Shown piece after piece: positions 62,969 to 64,000 of a stretch of 64,000 nucleotides of DNA. The position numbers and the translations under genes are program-made. The stretch covers positions 3,286,001 to 3,350,000 of the forward strand of contig CBDHCM010000006.1 in NCBI GenBank assembly GCA_965261105.1. The letters are read 5' to 3'. The notes under the pieces are model-generated. The model was not told the DNA's origin, did no database searches, and worked only from the letters and a program-made list of their open reading frames with translations. This stretch comes from Aldehydirespirator sp965261105. GTDB taxonomy: Bacteria; Actinomycetota; Acidimicrobiia; Acidimicrobiales; Aldehydirespiratoraceae. Positions within the stretch are counted from its first letter, which is position 1. Each line of letters opens with the position of its first letter.

Positions 62969-63099
62969 CGGCAGCGCTCAGTCGGGCCGCAGCCGTGACC
63001 GTCACCGAAATTGGCGACGAAAACGCCCCTGCAGGGCCACGTCTGCCGCCGATTTGCGCGGGAGCGCCGACGCAGGTCGTGTCCCATGCCGCCTTGCTG

Positions 63100-63570
63100 C
63101 TAGCTCGCAGGGGGCGCCGCGGCCTCTATGGCCGGCGGGGCGGGGTTGCGGCCGCAGCCGTAGCGCTCGAAGTCGTCGGGGCCGTCCCCGGACGGAATGT
63201 TGAGCCCGGTCGCGAGCGAGTCGGCTGTGAGACAGTCGGCCACCATGTTGTGGAACCGGTGCAGCGGCTCCTCGAACCGCGGCGACAGCGGCCCGGGCGG
63301 GGCGCCGCCGAGCGCAAGTCCCCGCTGGCCCCGCTGGCAGATGCCGATGTCCTCGTTGTTGATCTCGATCCAGAACTTGAGGGTCTCGGCCGCGGCGTTG
63401 CCGTACACCTCCGGCGGCGTGGACCCCGGCAGCAGCAGAGTGCAGTGCTCTCGAGTCATACCCGATGACAAGGGCTCAAGGCGGATCACGCCGGTGTAGG
63501 CAGCCGGCGGAAGGCCGGTGGCCTGCTCCAACGGCCGCCGGGTTCCCGACCAGAACCCGTCCGATATGAA
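63100..63570 (-). pseudogene. Rieske oxygenase remnant, copy B
   Basis: The N-terminal part (GFWSGTRRPLEQATGLPPAAYTG) is joined directly to the C-terminal part (RLEPLSSGMTREHCTLLLPG to GCGRNPAPPAIE) of the intact enzyme at 51079-52356. The roughly 265 residues between, including both iron sites, are deleted in frame. It cannot be an active oxygenase. It lies upstream of the intact dehydrogenase, mirroring copy A. Confidence 0.88.
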
Positions 63571-63701
63571 GTCTCCGTCGAGACCGGATGCCTGTCCCGT
63601 GGCGCGAAGTACATCACGGCCGGCCCACTACCGCAACGCACCCGTCCGCGGGCTCCCCGGCGTCCCCGAGCCTTTCCCCCCCCCGAACGCTTTGGATAGT
63701 C

Positions 63702-63722
63702 CTTCTCCGGGATAATCCCAGA
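63702..63722 (-). terminator. Hairpin downstream of the second MttB gene
   Basis: On the minus strand an 8-bp imperfect stem (CTCTGGGA with TCCCGGAG, one G-T pair) encloses a TTA loop, about 60 bp past the MttB stop. A termination or processing hairpin is plausible; no T-run follows. Confidence 0.4.
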
Positions 63723-63782
63723 GAATCGCCAGAAATGCCCTGCAGCCGTTCCGGCCGACCCGCCGCCTTTCGCCGGCCGACC

Positions 63783-64000
63783 CTAGAAGTCGGTCTCGAC
63801 CCCGCCCTCGGCTATGCGGCGGTCGGTGAAGTCGTCCAGCTCGGCCCGCACGTCGTCGGCCAGCGCGGGAGGCTCGTAGGTCGCGAGCAGCTCTCCAACC
63901 AAGCGCTCGGCGTGGTCGAGCGCGGTGGGCGAGCCCGCCTCGGCCCAAGACTCGTAGTTGCGCCAGTCCGACACCATCGGCTTGAAGAACGCATCGCGGA
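63783..64000 (-). CDS. MttB-family methyltransferase, C-terminus (cut by window edge)
   Basis: The minus-strand frame enters from the window edge and ends at 63783. It reads FFKPMVSDWRNYESWAEAGS, then AERLVGELLATYEPP and DFTDRRIAEGG, matching the last 70 residues of MttB-family enzymes (compare YEQWTEEGS and DYEPPP in the protein at 5503-7035). It would be a second trimethylamine/betaine-type methyltransferase, upstream of the Rieske remnant and dehydrogenase on the same strand. Confidence 0.8.
   Translation of the reverse strand, partial: RDAFFKPMVSDWRNYESWAEAGSPTALDHAERLVGELLATYEPPALADDVRAELDDFTDRRIAEGGVETDF

Overview
The window is high-GC DNA, most likely from an actinobacterium of the Acidimicrobiia type. 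The grounds are codon use, GTG/TTG starts, the methylated-amine gene set, the corrinoid C1 cluster and the giant Calx-beta-like surface protein. The many broken insertion sequences, pseudogenes and restriction or defence genes resemble host-associated or marine MAGs. Lineage and habitat are inference; no rRNA or marker gene is present to fix them.

Bases 1-16160 are mainly metabolic. A LuxR-type fragment is followed by a same-strand corrinoid C1 cluster: corrinoid protein, DUF1638 protein, virulence-factor-domain protein, methyltetrahydrofolate methyltransferase, corrinoid-activating ferredoxin/ASKHA protein and a non-pyrrolysine MttB-family methyltransferase. These would move methyl groups from a quaternary or methylated amine, through cobalamin, to tetrahydrofolate. 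Then come an MFS transporter, an alpha/beta hydrolase, a PLP enzyme of the O-acetylhomoserine sulfhydrylase type, a choline-dehydrogenase-like GMC oxidoreductase and a GFA-family protein. A related oxidative set lies at the far right: a Rieske oxygenase, a dimethylglycine-dehydrogenase-like enzyme and the end of a second MttB. A roughly 100-bp intergenic element recurs next to genes of the left cluster.

Bases 16161-31564 hold IS982 and IS110 remnants, then a two-gene operon that is the first defence candidate: a RecQ helicase fused to a phosphoribosyltransferase-like C-terminus, overlapping a DprA/SLOG-like gene. Divergent from it is a 9.9-kb gene for a secreted, membrane-anchored protein with about 28 tandem Calx-beta-like domains, partly arranged as 996-bp higher-order repeats.

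Bases 31565-49980 form a defence island around a tRNA-Leu(UAG): a truncated SMC-like ATPase, a decayed IS256 fused in frame to a DUF4411 PIN-like domain, a truncated DUF222/HNH gene, a PstI/BsuBI-type methylase-endonuclease pair, an ImmA/IrrE-like gene, a cytosine-5 methylase followed by a broken GHKL ATPase, and an HNH protein. It ends with the second and best candidate: a same-strand cluster encoding a PLD-nuclease/SNF2-type helicase, a Phd/VapC-like toxin-antitoxin pair with a 20-bp palindrome at its promoter, and a 1148-aa Type-ISP-like N6 methylase whose start overlaps the toxin gene.

Bases 49980-64000 contain two diverged copies of one block (helicase 5' end, small membrane coiled-coil protein, dimethylglycine-dehydrogenase-like gene, Rieske gene). 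They have decayed reciprocally: copy A keeps an intact Rieske gene and a fragment of the dehydrogenase, copy B keeps an intact dehydrogenase and a fragment of the Rieske gene. Between them lie an SDR gene, a subtilase-like gene with a membrane partner, a frameshifted ISL3, an apparently intact IS3 with a 3-bp target duplication, and a lower-GC Dam-type methylase/HNH restriction pair.
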